The notes: generated by a model not told the origin, from the sequence alone. Positions 11,851 to 24,288 are shown, numbered from the stretch's first letter. The stretch is 64,000 nt of DNA from Metellina segmentata (GCA_947359465.1 OX375882.1:50163509-50227508); one strand, 5' to 3'. Translations and numbers: made by a program.

Positions 11851-11947
11851 GAATTATCCTTAAAGGTCACACTAGAATTATCCTTTAAGGTCACATTAGA
11901 ATTATCCTTTAAGGTCACACTAGAATTATCCTTTAAAGTATACACTA
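11851..11947 (+). repeat. 24-bp tandem repeat, four units
   Basis: Units start at 11851, 11875, 11899 and 11923 with consensus gaattatcctttaaggtcac plus acta. Three units hold AAGGTCA, the nuclear-receptor half-site; in the fourth it is altered to AAAGTATA. Confidence 0.85.
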
Positions 11948-12914
11948 GAAATCATGAAAATAGACCATATTATCAATATTTGTTTTATTTTTCAACATAT
12001 TTTCCACTTTCTTAGCTTTTAAAAGATGCCGATGTCTTCTAAATATTCGAAATAGTTTTTTAGTTATGAGGGTTTTTGTTAGAAACTGTCCGAGACATGT
12101 TTCCAAAACTTTAAACTCGATTTCTGTAGAACTGAGTGTTTGTAATAGGATGGTTGTTCAAAACGTGACGACTCTACAATGAGTTCATCTATTATAATTA
12201 TTTTTGCATCATTATGATCTATATAATACAATAAATGTTTTGAGCTTTAATCATAGTATTTAGCAAATAAATGGATTTTTAAATGTTGAAATTTCTAAAA
12301 AAATGTGGGGTTTTTTTTACGCTTCCGTGATTAAAAAATTGTAAAAAAAAACCTATATCTTCAAGAAACTTGATGGAGGTTCAAAACATGAAGAATAATA
12401 TTAGGAATAATTTCCAACAGGAATCGGCTTTCTGAACAAATTAGAATTTGAGATATCATGTTTAAAAAAGACATGTTAATTTGCGAATTATATCTTAATT
12501 AGATACTTAATTATTTGTACAATTTGAATTTTTTCCTTGAAATTATTTTTAAAATGCACCATTTACCTGTGGTAAAAAAATACTGGATTTTTTAAGTCAA
12601 AATTATAAAAATCTACTGTAGACCGTAAAGTTTAAAGAACTAACTGTCATTTAATACTATCTGCCCATTTGGATCCCGAGGTACTCCAGTGATCTTTTCC
12701 TTTACCATGGTGTCTGTCTTTAACTTACACGGGTATCACGCACCTGTAATACCCATGTGATCTCTTCCTGCTTTCATCCCGATATTCAATTCCTCAATCC
12801 CGCTTCTTTTTCCCTCTTTAGCCATTTTTTACTTGAAGTTGTCTGAATTATGTTTTACCGTACTTGGACCGTAAAACCCCAAAAAAGAACAAGCTAATCG
12901 TCCAATATTTGCAG
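11948..12914. other. No recognisable gene
   Basis: AT-rich to about 12660, then a more balanced pyrimidine-rich stretch (12680-12830) without a convincing frame. Nothing identified. Confidence 0.5.
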
Positions 12915-13000
12915 TTCTCTGGTTCTCATTCCGACCGGTTCTAGGTTTGAATCCCAGTCTAGTTATGAACACTCGAACTAGATCAGAATCTACTGAAAGC
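12915..13000 (+). mobile_element. tRNA-like SINE fragment
   Basis: Contains 'ctaggtttgaatcccag', close to a tRNA B box, and upstream 'gttctctggttctcattccgaccgg'. It does not match the SINE-1 body. It could be a head fragment of another SINE or chance similarity. Confidence 0.3.
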
Positions 13001-13007
13001 CTTGATA

Positions 13008-14074
13008 TACACTATCTACCAACAAATTATTGAACATCTGTGATGGCAAAGGTTCACCTTCAATAGTTGGTGGAGCCACCACGAGCGGTTATTACAGCTT
13101 CGATCCTCCTAGGCATACTCTCAACCAGTCGTTGTACGAAGGTTCGCGATATGTGACGCCACTGAACTTGGAGAAGGCAGGTCAGTTCCATCACCGATGT
13201 CGGACGGTGGGGGCACCTCTTCAGTCGACGATCCAACTCGTCCCAGAGTTGTTTGATCGGGTTAAGATCCGGACTCTGCACAGGCCAATTCATTCGATGA
13301 ACCCCACTGTCATCATACCAAGCCATGGTTCACCTCGCAACAGGACAGGTGGCATTATCATACTAAAAGAAACACTGAACCTCCCCATAAAACTGCCACA
13401 ACGTAGGAAGCGTATAGTCATCCAAAAGGGTGCAGTAGGTCTCGGAATTTAGTCTATTTGGAATTGGGATCGAGGTTTCCACTAAAATCTGCAAGTTGGA
13501 CCAGGGAAGAGACCCTCTTCTTCACAGGGCACGGCCCATTCCCATCCTACCTAACGAGGTTTAAGAAAATCAAGTCCGAAAACTACTCCAGTGGTGAAAT
13601 TGGTTCACCTCTACATTACATCACAGTTTGCCCCCTTACAGCCTCATGGCATATGAGAACACCTGCCGATCACCTTAAAATCGCATGGCTCGTGAACATT
13701 GCATGTAACAAGGGCTCGAGGGTTAAAATTATTAACATGGTGAGATTCATTGAAAATCACCAAAACTTGATCATTCTAAGAAAAACGAACTTTTTTCTCA
13801 CCTTGCATGATGTACATATATCATGTAACCTTATGTAATGATTTAATGTATATACTGTATGGATGTAAGGATGTATATATGTAATGTGCTCTAACATTAT
13901 GGGTAGACATATCACCTTGGTGGCATGCTCTACTCATCCAACCACACTTATTTTAACTGGTACAGTGTCTCACGACATTAGGCACGGTAGTGTGTGTTAG
14001 TTAGTTAGTGCCATACCAGGAGAAACATCTTCGATTGCAGGGATGTTCAATTATTTGTTGCACCTGTTAATGTA
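13008..14074 (-). mobile_element. Tc1-like element with TA ends
   Basis: Both ends start TACA.TA and share CAACAAATWATTGAACATC in inverted orientation (13008-13039 and 14044-14074), with TA at each boundary as expected for Tc1/mariner. At about 1.07 kb it is shorter than a typical full Tc1. It contains a transposase C-terminal half on the minus strand, while 13560-14040 is unrecognised, so it is probably internally rearranged. Confidence 0.8.
13060..13480 (-). pseudogene. Tc1 transposase C-terminal half, catalytic Glu lost
   Basis: Reading on the minus strand: ETYCTLLDDYTLPTLWQFYG, then YDNATCPVA (second catalytic Asp present), a stop, and an open 88-codon segment with WPVQSPDLNPIKQLWDELDR and VESMPRRIEAVITARGGSTNY at the end. 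Family members normally have NPIE at the third catalytic position; here it is Lys (AAA instead of GAA). Two in-frame stops lie upstream. No N-terminal DNA-binding domain is visible. Confidence 0.85.
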
Positions 14075-14145
14075 ATTACCCTTCATGAAGTAAAAAATAA
14101 CTGTAGGGGTATTAACCAAATCATCCAAATTTGGATCACTTAAAG

Positions 14146-14567
14146 GAAGGATGGCCAACCCGCGGCACGTGTACCACAGTGTTTCATGGCGGAGTTTTAA
14201 CACTGGTTCGCGAAGACTTATTAAAAAATTAATAATTATTTAGAATTAAATATTTTAAGTTATATTCATTTTTATTTTATACAGAACCTAACTGACTGAA
14301 CCTTTAAAAATGTTTATTAACAACAAAATCTAAGTTTGTACTTGTGTTTTACATATTATATTATTTTTTAAATCAACACTATTCAGACTTACGTGAAAAA
14401 AATGTTTTTTGAATAAAACTCCCATAATCAGCCTATAAACAAAACAACAACAAAAAAAATTTATATATTTTTATATTTTTTAGTATGTTGGAAAAGTTGG
14501 AAGTGGCACGCATAACTCCCCCCCCCCCGTTAGTGGAACTCTTCCCCAAAAAGATTGTCCACCCCTG
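14146..14567. mobile_element. Non-autonomous hAT element, 422 bp
   Basis: Left end GAAGGATGGCCAACCCGCGG and right end (reverse complement) CAGGGGTGGACAATC follow the hAT CAGGGGTGG theme. The flanking 8-mers ACTTAAAG (14138-14145) and ACTTAAAA (14568-14575) differ at one base, consistent with an 8-bp target duplication. The interior is AT-rich and non-coding, with an 11-C run at 14518-14528. Confidence 0.75.
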
Positions 14568-14575
14568 ACTTAAAA

Positions 14576-15403
14576 CAACAAATAATGTGTTCCTTCTAAT
14601 ATTACGGATGAAATACACGATCGTAACCAACACATATTTACTACATACCGTTCAAAACACAACTGTGAATATTCACAAATTTTTACGATTCCAAGAGTAT
14701 GAAGTTTTCTAACGTTGCTTCTAACGATTCCAACAACTCAAAGGTGAAGGACCTCCAGTTCAAATAGAAAAAAAGAAGCCATTTTTCAAACAAATATTGA
14801 AGTTTACGGTTGTTAAGAGTGGTATGAAAAAACAGAAGTGATAATTTTGTAAGTTCACACAGGAAAGCTTCCAGAGTACAACTAGCAATTCAGCCAAAAT
14901 AAAAATTAATAAAAATATAAACAACTTACATCGATTGTGGACGCAAATGAATTTAGGAATGCCGTGCATCTCTTAATGCAAAATCAATAGTCTCGACTCA
15001 GATGCAGATAATCCATTTTTCACCTCTTCAAGCAACAAAAGGTTTTCTTCCAAATTGCTCTCCGGAGCAGTTTCCAAACAGGAACTAATTACAGTTCACT
15101 ATACAGCGATTTTGGAGGGTATAGTGTGCTCTTTGTGTGTCTTTGACTTTGCATACCGACTCAAGTGAAATTGTTTTAAATTCAGTTATGCTTTAAATGA
15201 ATTGAGAGATTCATTCCTAGTCTAATGACATATTCAGAGTGTTTCAAAACTATTTGTACTAAGTCAAAATTGGAAAACACAAGAAAATCCTTTGACTGAA
15301 TCCGTGTCTGCTAATGTCACTTTTGGATGCTGCACTCCGTTACATAAATAGGGGCCTCAAGGTCACAACTCTCTCACCCAATTCTATTTTACAAACAGCC
15401 TAA
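14576..15403. other. No recognisable gene
   Basis: AT-rich flank between two elements. The minus-strand frame 14760-14969 is hydrophobic but has no start context or domain that convinces me. Confidence 0.45.
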
Positions 15404-15945
15404 GGCCTTGTTCATATGAAACGTTTTCTAATGCACGTTGTCCAAGGTCAGCTTTTCTTATACACTAAATTTGTTTTTTATTCCCCTAATTCAAGTTTCT
15501 ATCTTTGCGATCGTTGAAGATAGAGTGAAAATTTCAATGGATTACAAATCAGTGTAAAATTCTACGCCAGATCGATATCAAAAACAGATTTATTATTTAA
15601 TTATTTGTTATTTAATTGTTTATCATTTGATTATTTATCATTTGATTATTTAATGATTTATCATTTGATTATTTAATGATTTATCATTTGATTATTTAAT
15701 TTATTAATTAAATAATTAATTATTTATAATTTTACTATTTTATTATTTACCATTTGATTATTTAATTATTAATTATTTAATTAATCAAATAAAATCACAT
15801 TTAAGGTACCGTTCTGGTGTAAAATTTTCCGCATATTTCAAATTCGTTGAAATTTTCACTCTATTTTCAACGATCGCAAAGATAGAAACTTTAATGAATA
15901 AAACTTTGGGAAACGCGCATTGAAAAACCCCATGTGAACAGGATC
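15404..15945. mobile_element. Fold-back (Harbinger-like?) element flanked by TAA
   Basis: Two inverted arms of about 170-185 bp (15404-15588 and about 15775-15945) enclose an AT-rich linker built from 'tttatcatttgattatttaatga' repeats. The ends GGCCTTGTTCA and (reverse complement) GATCCTGTTCA abut TAA on both sides (15401-15403, 15946-15948), which fits the 3-bp TWA duplication of PIF/Harbinger. Each arm carries a module (15495-15588; inverted near 15800-15900) also found inside the Helitron-like elements. Non-coding. Confidence 0.75.
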
Positions 15946-16114
15946 TAACGATTGAGTCACTGAATATATTCACCCCACATCACTTGAGGCTTTTTCAGAG
16001 TTAAAATGCAATACACAGACATATAAAGGAAGTAAAGCGAGAAAAGTGAGCATGGGGCATTTAAACGCCGTGTACTGTCGTGAAACTAAGTAGAAGGGGC
16101 AACTAAGAGTAGAC

Positions 16115-16398
16115 AGTTAATTAAAGTCTAACTGCACAACGGGCTATTGGCAACAGATCAATCTTATGGGAAAGATCCGAGGACAACATCTAGTAATTTT
16201 GAACTACGGTCAGAAGACGATAACAACACCAGTGCTAGCACCCCAATCTCCTAACTTTTCACCACACCTACGAGAGGACATTTAAGGCTACGATAGGTTT
16301 AACGTGCACCAGCCACTGTGTGAACAATTTTATTTGGTTGGAACGATATTATAACTTACTACCCTCCGGTTGCTAATCCAATGCTCTTCCAACTGGGA
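16115..16398 (-). mobile_element. SINE-1, near full length
   Basis: Reverse-strand copy including the 3' tail ('agttaattaa', 'caacgggctattg'), the body and the tRNA-like head ('cctccggttgctaatccaatgctcttccaa'). The B box is damaged. Confidence 0.75.
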
Positions 16399-16399
16399 A

Positions 16400-18455
16400 G
16401 AGGTATTTTGATTTTCTTACATAAAAAGGTTGTTGCGATTCTAGTAACTATTTAAAGGTGTGTAAACCTGTTATTATATTATGGATGATCAGATTATCAT
16501 AACTGAATGAATTCGAATGGAAAATTCTAGTTGCGAAGAATTCCTTTTTCAAAAGTTTACATTAATCATTACATAACCAACCGTACAAAAGGGATAAATA
16601 ATCGAAATAAGAGTTATTTAGATTTTTAAATACAATATGCCCGAATCATTTGTTTTTCTCGTTTCTAAAAGCAATCTCTCCTGTCCACCGCAGTACCATT
16701 TTCACAATAAAAACGCAATAGAATAAGCTCATCAAATAAAAATCAGCACCGATTAAAAATGGTCATCTCGATTTAACAATCCAGCTATGCCTTTTTTTAC
16801 AGACAGATGATATGGACTATGCAGTTAACGCCAATCCATGCGCAAGAGCGAAGTTCGCCCAAAATAGCACGTTACTTTAAAAAAAGCTATTTGTGTTTCT
16901 TTCGGAGTTCAGGACGAGTGAGTGATATGTAACTGGGTTAATTGCTGCGATTAAATTTAATGGGGCATTTCCTTCAAGCATAATTAATAATTTTAAATAC
17001 AGTAAATTGCAATTGTAGGAAGATTTTTCCCAGTTTCTTTTAATGGGTATTTGCCTCTTATTTTTCCATTTCGTTGTGTTGGTACTTTTTTATTTCTTAT
17101 AAAAATGTATTTTAATATCCTGATTAATCGTTATCGATCACGAAAAATTTAAATTCTGAGTTAAGCTCATATTAATAAAATAGTATGGTGAAAGAGTTTT
17201 AATATTCATGAAAGTATTAGCCTCATCATATCGTTGAAAGATATAAAAGTAAAAATTTATGTATAAGAGAAAATATTTTTAATAGATAGTACTTAGCGTT
17301 TCATTATTTGTATTATATTTTGAGTTTTGCTGTTGGGTTATAGTTATTCCATTAATTTATCTAAAATTAAGTCGAATGCTTCTGGAAAAGTTCCGATTCA
17401 GTCTTAACCAGTGATAGTTCGCAAATCTGAGGGCTTCTTCACACCAATAGAATCCAGTGCAATTCGTATCAATCTTAATCCAGTAGAAATGGATTGAGAG
17501 GAAGATTCAACAGAGCCTCTTTCACTAATATCATGTTCGTTTCAAGCGGTCATTCCATGTGAAACCTTGAAGAAATGGCAATGTTCGACCTAATTTCTCC
17601 GATCTTTTAAAAGCGGCTAATTTGTTTCTCCACGCATATAAGGAATTCTGAAAAACGTTTAGCTTTCTACTTGAAATTTTTTTTTACGTATATTAATTTT
17701 AAGTTTGAAAATATGGACAATATTTCATGATTTTATACTCCTTAAACCTTCTGTATCTCTGGATCTTGGAAATTGTTTACATTGTTTATTCTGACTGAAT
17801 AATAGCTTATTTTGCAAAAAAAACGTACTACCTTTCTTATAGCGTATCATATCATCACTTCAAGGGCTAATCGTATGTCTAAAAATTTCATTTTTCAGGA
17901 GAGCAAAAAAATTAATAATTTTCCTCATAATTTGATTGCATTATTATTATATACATTTGGTTGTAACTTTCATTTGATCAGTTAATGACATAAGAGATTT
18001 CGAAAATTTGGAAATCACAGAATACAATCACAGAAAATGATAAAAAAAAAGCAATTTTTGACACGACCTTTTATACTTTAAGTGACGATATGGTATTTAA
18101 ATTAACAGTTTAACTATAAGGTGACTCAGCTTGTTCCTTGACCTACAATTACAAAAAGTGTATTTTTTATTGTTCTAAAAAATAATAAACTAATGGTCCG
18201 CTATTTGCCTTTGCTTTCTGAAAGTTTCCTAGGAGGACACGAATAAGTCCATAGTTTAAAAAAATAATCAAAATAGATTTATATAATCAGTACTCATAAA
18301 ACACCTGTATCTTGTGAGAACTGTGTGGATTTACAAAGAAGGGACCATATATAAGCACAAGTAAAGATGACTGAACTACAAGAAAATTCATAGAACGCAA
18401 TAATGACAGGATACGATGTAAAAAGCTATCCTATTCAATGGGGTGTCATTTAAGA
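16400..18455. other. No recognisable gene
   Basis: Two kilobases of AT-rich sequence. I saw no long frame, no inverted ends and no repeat unit. Part of 17380-17640 is less AT-rich but has no convincing exon. Confidence 0.5.
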
Positions 18456-18980
18456 TACACACACTACCCTACAATAATGGACCGGACAGCAAGATGTGAT
18501 GGTATAAGGGAAAGAATACTTGCGTTAATAGGGGGATGGTCCCCCACGTTCTGCAAATACACTAGCAACCCTTCTGGGCATACTTTCAACAAGGTTTTTA
18601 TACACAGCTATGGATATTGGTGTCCATTCCTGCTGCAAGAATGTCGCCAACTCAGCTGTAGATTTCGGACGTGGACAGTAAGCGTCGCTCTAACTCGTCC
18701 CTCAAATGTTTTATGGGGTTTAGGTTGGGACTCTGAGCAGGCCAGGGAAGACGTTTCACATCCTTAGCTTGATACAACTGCTTGACAGAGGCTGCAACAT
18801 GACATGGATCTTTGTATCACTGAAAGTAACATTCGTCCATTCCATAAAATTGCCAGAGCTTAGGAAGAACCTGAGCAGGTCAGAGAAGACATTTCACATC
18901 CATAGCTTGATACCGGCTGCAACATGACATGGAGCGTTGTCGTCGTGGAATTAACATTCGTCCATTCCATACAATTCCAC
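18456..18980 (-). mobile_element. Tc1 deletion derivative, copy A1 (truncated, internally duplicated)
   Basis: The left terminus (ACACTACCCTACAATAATGG, then ACCGGACAGC) starts a family also present at 25.0, 26.7 and 41.3 kb. The minus strand encodes a transposase C-terminus in broken frames. At the third catalytic position the codon is AAA (Lys), not GAA, within SPNLNPIKHLRD. About 120 bp is duplicated head to tail: 'cattcgtccattccata' recurs at 18832 and 18955 and 'gacatttcacatccatagcttgata' is repeated. The right terminus is missing. Confidence 0.75.
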
Positions 18981-19078
18981 TAAAACTAAAATGTGCGGAC
19001 GCAGGAGAATCTAACCGAAATGTTAAGAAACCCACGAGTTAGAATTTAAAATTGAAGAAAAAGCACCTAACCCTAGTG

Positions 19079-19275
19079 TTGGTTGTCTCGACGAGTTATC
19101 TCGTCATCTTCAAAACTGACCAATTCTTGATGGACGATATATCTCGTAATCAGAGAAAAACTTACAGGCCATGATTTCGTCGTAATCGGCAATGTCTTGA
19201 TGACGAAATACTTCGTCAGGAACAATTTTTTTCAGATACTGATGGACAATATACCTCGTCAAAACCTATTGGAGG
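19079..19275 (+). repeat. Dispersed repeat rich in TCGTCATC-type words
   Basis: Begins 'ttggttgtctcgacgagtta' and has several internal units of roughly 55-60 bp with 'ttgatggacgatatatctcgt', 'tgatgacgaaatacttcgtc' and 'tgatggacaatatacctcgtc'. A related copy lies inverted at 58670-58895. No coding frame. The class is unknown; it could be a MITE with internal repeats. Confidence 0.6.
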
Positions 19276-19570
19276 GTGAATGAGCTAATTATTTTATAAA
19301 AGGTGGAGAGTAGGAAAACCGTGAAATTGAAGTGAAAGAATATATGTATGTTACTACCCACTATATATAAGATAAAACGAGAGATTAAGATCAAGTAACG
19401 AAGCTTAAATTACAAAAATAAAATTTAATAGGACCCAACTAAATTGTTTTAAGCCTGCATTACCGAATCCCAGACATCGCTTGACAAGAAATCAAGTGAA
19501 ATTGTCTTAAATGAAAATTCGTTTATCTCTAATATTAAAAATATAGAATAATATAAAAGACATAGTTCAC

Positions 19571-20585
19571 GATGAGGCATATAACACCGAAATCCCCCAA
19601 ATCGTTCGTAGGTACTTTAAAAGTTCCTAAAAGAAAAGAATGAGGAAACTATGTAAGAAGTGTTATAATCAATAAACGGAAGAAAGATTTGGGAATTAGT
19701 TAATAAACTTCCAAATGCTATAGTTATGGGAAAAATAAATGAGTTTATACAATAAAAGAATGATGAAGAGAGGAAATAATATATATATATATATATATAT
19801 AAAGGTACAATGGCAGATTACTTGCTCAAGGGTTCAAGGAACGATGCAATATTGATTATTCTGATACTTTTTCACCAGTAGAGAATTTATTTTTATGTGT
19901 GTTCTGAGATATCTATTTAGTTTATTACTATCTATTCTTGGTTGGCAACTTGTACCATAAGATGCAAAAGCAGCTTACGTTAATAGTAAGGAAATAATCA
20001 GTATGAAAACATGAATTTGAGGTGGGAAATTAGCCTGATATGTGATATGCTTGTTAACAAGAAAGGCAATGTATTGCTTACACCAATCTGGCCAAGAATG
20101 ATACACAGAATTGGATAAATTGTTTATAGCAATTTGCTTTAAATATGAAAAATGGTGTAATTTCGTTTATAAAATTAAAAATATTGTTCTATTAATTTAT
20201 ATTGATGATATAACGTTAAATACAGTTGCAGATGCTACTGAATGAGACTGTTGAATTGTTAAGTCGTAAATTAAACTCATAAGAGCATATTAGGATCAAA
20301 TGTTTTTAGGTGTAGGTTTTCAAAACGTAAATGTATATTTAAATCAACAGACTTTTATTGATAAACTTAGCAAAATGTCTGAAGAACTATCTGAAAGTTT
20401 TGTAAATTGACCCATAAAGTTGGCTTACAATTATCTGTTAAAGCGAATGAAACAGAAACAAGAAAATATACTTAGTTAAAAATGTCCACAATTTTCTAAT
20501 GAGTATACAGGTATGTGTATCCGTTACAATACTTTGGCATCGTGTTAACAGCAAATTAAATATCAGATTTTACTGAGGATGGCAC
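19571..20585 (+). pseudogene. Dead Ty1/copia reverse transcriptase
   Basis: Fragment of a copia-type polyprotein: GRKIWELVNKLPNAIVMGK (about 19680), then [20 protein letters not shown] (about 19820), then GWQL and DAKAAYVNS, KKAMYCLHQSGQE, and LLIYIDDIT, in which the catalytic YxDD motif (YIDD) is at 20198-20209. Downstream, LGVGFQNVNVYLNQQTFIDK continues into the region before RNase H. Many stops and frameshifts. A pure (AT)n run interrupts the coding part. No LTRs recognised. Confidence 0.85.
19778..19800. repeat. (AT)n microsatellite inside the copia remnant
   Basis: Uninterrupted AT repeat of about eleven units at the position where the copia domain should run from the KWVFK-like block into the ARLVAQGF-like block. 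Confidence 0.9.
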
Positions 20586-20704
20586 AATAAAAGAAACACG
20601 TCCAGTTAATGTAATTTAACGAAAAATATGATTACTGTTAACAATTCCTATTTAGCGATTTACTGAAATGAAAACTTGGGTTGAAAGTTGACCTCCAAAC
20701 ATTT

Positions 20705-20811
20705 ATCTAGTGGTTATCTTATAGTTTTCTAGTGGTTATCTTATAGTTATCTAGTGGTTATCTTATAGTCATCTAGTGGTTATCCTATAGTTATCTTGTG
20801 GTTATTTGCTT
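20705..20811 (+). repeat. 22-bp minisatellite
   Basis: Units of atctagtggttatcttatag plus tt start at 20705, 20727, 20749, 20771 and a partial one at 20793, with one to three differences each. Confidence 0.9.
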
Positions 20812-23373
20812 ATCTCTAATGGTTGAAATGTACCTAATGCTTGGAATAACCGCAGGAAAAAGGTATATAACATAGTTCAAATTAATAGGAATATGTGTCA
20901 CAGACAGAAAGTTTAAAAATACGTGTATAATTTTCAATTACAATAATATAAATACATTTAAAGAACTGCTTCTATTCTAAACCCAATACACATTTTTGTG
21001 ATAGCCAATTTGAGGCATATTTTTTTACAGTAATGTTTAAAACAGCAAAACTACATATAACATGAAATTATTATTCGTTCGACAACTTCTAAACAAAAAG
21101 AAATTTATACTGAAATTCATAAAATCAAAACCAAACAAAATATGATCGATTTCCTTTCAAAAATCAATTTTTAAAGAAGTAAGAGGCGTCTTATAAAATT
21201 GTAAACTTTTCGAAAAATCATATCAATTTTTCAAATTATTAGAGCACGGTCTGCACCAATAGGCGTCTCATGGAATCAGATTTTTTGGCAAAAGAAAAAA
21301 TATTAAATCACATTTTCACCCATAGATGGCGTTATTACTGTGGGGTTCATTGGGCATGTATGCCTAATGCTTCGACAACCAGCGAATTGAAGGTGAAGGT
21401 TCGACTTCTGTAACTTACCCTGACTGTATTTATACCCCTTTTTGTGTCACTAAAACTTCACTAAATAAACTCACACTAACTTACTGGTATTTCATTTAAC
21501 TAGTACTGTGTACATGTTTCTGCCATCTTAAAAGTTGACTCAACTTCCCTCCACTGGAGATTGGTAGATTCTACAGTTGGTGAATGTTCTGCAGCATGCA
21601 TTTACAGCCTCTAGACATGTGAAATTCGATTTATTTATTTTACGGTGTTGCATACGGGAGACGAATGCTAAATACTTTCAGAGTTTTCACTACCATATTT
21701 GTAGTCTGCTTAATTCGAAGAGTTCAATCTATACACTCATTCAATATGTACTCTGTTCTGTGTGCACCAATAGACTTTAATCATTCGTATTCAAAACGAT
21801 AAAATTTTCAATTTCGCGAAACGTTAGATCTGTACTCATTTATTAAACATTAAGTAATTATCGTCACTATACAATCCATTCTTATTAATTTTAGAAGCGA
21901 TGCGCATGTTTGTAATTTCAATTTCTACATTATAGATTAGTTATTCTAGAACATTAAAGGCCCAGAATCCAATCTTTTGGATTTTGCTAATGGCGTTCGA
22001 AATAATATTTCCAGATCGCCGTGTTTCTTATTCTGGCAAGCGGCCATCACCTACGATTTAGTTCAATGTATGCACTAAATGGGTATGTGTGAAATCAATC
22101 ATCAATCTTCTATACCAAGGTTACCCCCATTCAACTTCAAAGAGTTTAAGGACACATACGGTACCAGGAGATTTAATCCTAGACCAGGTATTGACTAATG
22201 ACTTTAGGTCTGGTGTGATATATTAAGTTTACGCAGAGGTTAATTCTTATTCTTCAGGAAAATAATTATTCATCCCCACACTTGTGGTCTACAGTACATA
22301 CAGAATATTGAAGACATAATCAGTGCATTAGAGCCTAAATTGCATCGGTACGGATGCGATGGATCATTACTTAGGCGTCTCCCTTTGATGTGTTTTTGTT
22401 TTCTTGGATAGCCTCTTGGAAATAAGATGGTTATTATTAGAGACAATGAAAGGCTTGGTTTCGTGGTGATCTAAATAAAATATGAAGATTCCAGTTAGCT
22501 GTATCCAAGATAATTCACGCGATTTCAACACATGGCTCCTAAAATGCGAACATGGTAAAAATAAAATAGGATAATATATGTGGCCATATATTTAGCACCG
22601 TATAAGTGTTCATTAGGATGTATTTTCTTCTTGTAGTTTTAGTATGTTTAGTGAAAATGTAGGTTTATAAACTTAAAGGTGTACACAACACAGAGGTATA
22701 AAAATTGAAATGACGTTTAATTCTTTAAAAATAACTATCGTAGATACATCGTTTATAACATGTTCCAAAGTACTAAAAGTCAAGTAAACAAATATTGAAT
22801 GGTAAAGCACTGTATTCCATAAAATAGCACAGTGACATATGAAATTCTAACAGAAAAAAATACTTCAGTTTTTTTTTTGACGGTGTATTCACAAGTTACT
22901 GAACATAAACTTTTAAAAATAAACGGTTGCTTTGGACTGATTTTGTCACTAAGGACATTTTTTACTACAAGAGGGATGATTAGATCACAAACACAAGAGT
23001 ATATGATTCATCTGGAATAAATACAAAGCTACTCATACTACTAAGAGGAAGTTTGAAAAATAAATTAATATCACAAATTTATTTTTCTGTTTAGCGGAAG
23101 AAATAATTGAAATAAAACTTACATTTTTTGAAGTGCAATATAATAAAAACATTTTATATTTTCAAGCGCTTGAAACAACCCTCTAATAACCCCCCCCCCT
23201 CAGTTCTAGGTTAAAAACCTCAGTCTTATAAAATGTTTTGATTCTAATACCTTTTTTTTTTTTAATTTGTTTGCGGATAATGTGTAAATTGTTGCAAAAA
23301 GAGTTCCTATTTTACAAAAGCTATAACAACTAAATTATAATTAGTATATGAGATTCTGATTATTCCTCTAGAG
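20812..23373. other. No recognisable gene
   Basis: AT-rich region of 2.5 kb. The open frames at 21577-21780 and 22832-23020 show no domain. A run of ten or more C lies near 23190. No inverted ends found. Confidence 0.5.
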
Positions 23374-23873
23374 CAGGGTTCTTCAACCTGTGTTCCGCGG
23401 AACCCTTTGGGTTCCAAAAAAGGTTTAGTAGAGTTCATCCACGTTCCTACAGATATAAACATGCTTTGTGATTAGAAAAAAACATGTCCAGCCAGGTCAT
23501 TAAAGAATTTCTGTATTCAATTTTATTTGTGTTACTTTGTATCTTTTTGTTTTAATTATCCTTGCGTTTGAGTGAAATAATTTGGTTTCTATTTACCTGC
23601 TTCACAGAAAATAAAATTTCATTTTGTATTTTTTTTCACTTTCTATAAACCGGGGTTTTTCAAAGAATGGTTTGCGACTAAATTTTTTTTCCAGGATACC
23701 CCCCCCCTGTCCTGTTATTCGTGATATGTAAAAGCATGTTATGGTTGAACTTGAGAGTCGATAGCTCAAGTTTGTAAAACACTGTCTTAAACTGTTATTT
23801 AAATTTAGGGTTCCTTGAAGAATATTATAAACTAGAAGAGTAACAAAACCTATGGAAGGTTGAAGACCCCCTG
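23374..23873. mobile_element. Non-autonomous hAT element, 500 bp
   Basis: Ends CAGGGTTCTTCAACCT (left) and, reverse complemented, CAGGGGGTCTTCAACCT (right), the hAT-style CAGGGnTTCTCAACCT pattern. Flanking 8-mers CTCTAGAG and CTGTGGAT agree at five of eight positions, so the target duplication is decayed or absent. The interior contains a palindromic TTCCGCGGAA near the left end and a poly-C run near 23700; no transposase. Confidence 0.65.
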
Positions 23874-24288
23874 CTGTGGATACTGTTCTGCTGACGAAAC
23901 AGTAAAAATATGAAAGAAGAAATCCAAAGTAAATTTATGATTCGCGTTTCGTTTATATTTGTGTCTATAGAATAAATAACCAATTCTATCTTCAGAAATT
24001 ATTCCTATAAATACAATTTCCAGCTTGACAAATTTCCTTAAGGGCAATGGTGACTTATTTCTCCAAAACCTCTACGTATTTCAATCGCATTTTTGTAGAA
24101 AAGGCAGCTGTCATTAAGGGGTGCAGAACCCAGTACGGTAGGCTCTCAGAGATCCTTAAATTAAACTTTAAAATAAAACATAAAAGTGCAACCAAAACAT
24201 AAAATCCTGAGAAACGAGGCAGACCAATTGTTAGTCTCGAATTAGCAAGATGAGGGTTACGATTTCTAAACTCAATCCAGCCGAAAAC

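Noticed and set aside
13030..13838. Two plus-strand open frames of 140 and 126 codons
   Set aside because: The first is antisense to the Tc1 C-terminal half; the second lies inside the same element and shows no domain.
14518..14528. C11 run as a quadruplex/i-motif regulatory element
   Set aside because: It lies inside a hAT element and is a single homopolymer; no further support.
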